From contig CAYRQP010000010.1 of the NCBI GenBank assembly GCA_964426545.1, forward strand, positions 37,594-101,593: a stretch of DNA of 64,000 nt, given 5' to 3'. The notes beneath the pieces are model-generated. The model did not search any database and had not been told where the DNA came from. It was given only the letters and a program-made list of their open reading frames with translations. This DNA comes from CAYRQP01 sp964426545. Its GTDB lineage: Bacteria > Fermentibacterota > Fermentibacteria > Fermentibacterales > JCC-6. Of the stretch, positions 64,000-64,000 are shown one piece after another (the stretch's first letter is position 1; each line of letters starts with the position of its first letter). Made by a program: the position numbers and the translations under genes.

Positions 64000-64000
64000 C

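Overview
This window looks like part of a scaffold from an uncultivated diderm bacterium of the FCB / Fermentibacterota-like type. That placement is an inference from gene content. The envelope is Gram-negative: a LpxL-type acyltransferase, a porin-like barrel, lipoproteins, a LolC/E-type permease, two RND pumps and TatC. Many secreted proteins end in a FlgD-Ig / type-IX-like C-terminal domain (PNP motif, then a final beta-rich segment of the GxY(I/F/Y) type). TTG and GTG starts are frequent and reading frames often overlap by 4 to 14 bases. A run of exactly 100 N at 11941-12040, flanked by a duplicated 46-mer, shows that this is a draft scaffold.

Layout. 1-489: edge of a secreted TPR gene (minus). 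607-2746: dihydrolipoyl dehydrogenase and MazG. 2822-6452: tandem secreted subtilases. 6532-7764: a beta-propeller gene broken by two compensating frameshifts. 7801-11310: a three-subunit biotin-dependent acyl-CoA carboxylase. 11415-13046: a damaged MvaI/BcnI-type restriction-modification locus around the gap. 13160-16664 (minus): histidine kinase, response regulator and a secreted nuclease/phosphatase-fold protein. 17003-20057: a His-rich metal-transporter-like protein, then (minus) a transglutaminase-fold protein and an ABC permease, separated by a 151-bp fold-back repeat. 20170-29695: two giant gingipain-like C25 proteases with a sirtuin between them, then a TPR protein. 30027-32801: pyruvate phosphate dikinase.

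32846-45138 is a compact 13-gene run covering envelope and lipid work (two DUF362 proteins, LpxL-like acyltransferase, GpsA), an aminotransferase-V protein, a GHL10-like glycosidase, an MBL-fold hydrolase, small envelope proteins, an ion transporter, AroB, TatC and a glycosyltransferase. 45256-51109: DUF6504-like protein, DinB, DUF72, a propeller lipoprotein and two tandem sulfatase-fold lipoproteins. 51106-52870 (minus): glycosyltransferase and prepilin peptidase. 53090-55772: outer-membrane barrel, cyclophilin and a zinc-ribbon membrane protein. 55794-62864: two different RND permeases and one adaptor lipoprotein, ending in a clear terminator. 62916-64000: a frameshifted macro-like gene next to an attC-like set of inverted repeats, resembling an integron cassette.

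Themes. (1) Tandem paralogue pairs recur: S8, C25, DUF362, sulfatase and RND. (2) A family of GGGACA-type palindromes sits at gene ends at 4.6, 17.7, 29.7 and 45.1 kb. (3) Four indel-type frameshifts cluster in accessory genes, three of them in homopolymers, so assembly error must be considered beside real decay. No tRNA, rRNA or CRISPR array was recognised.
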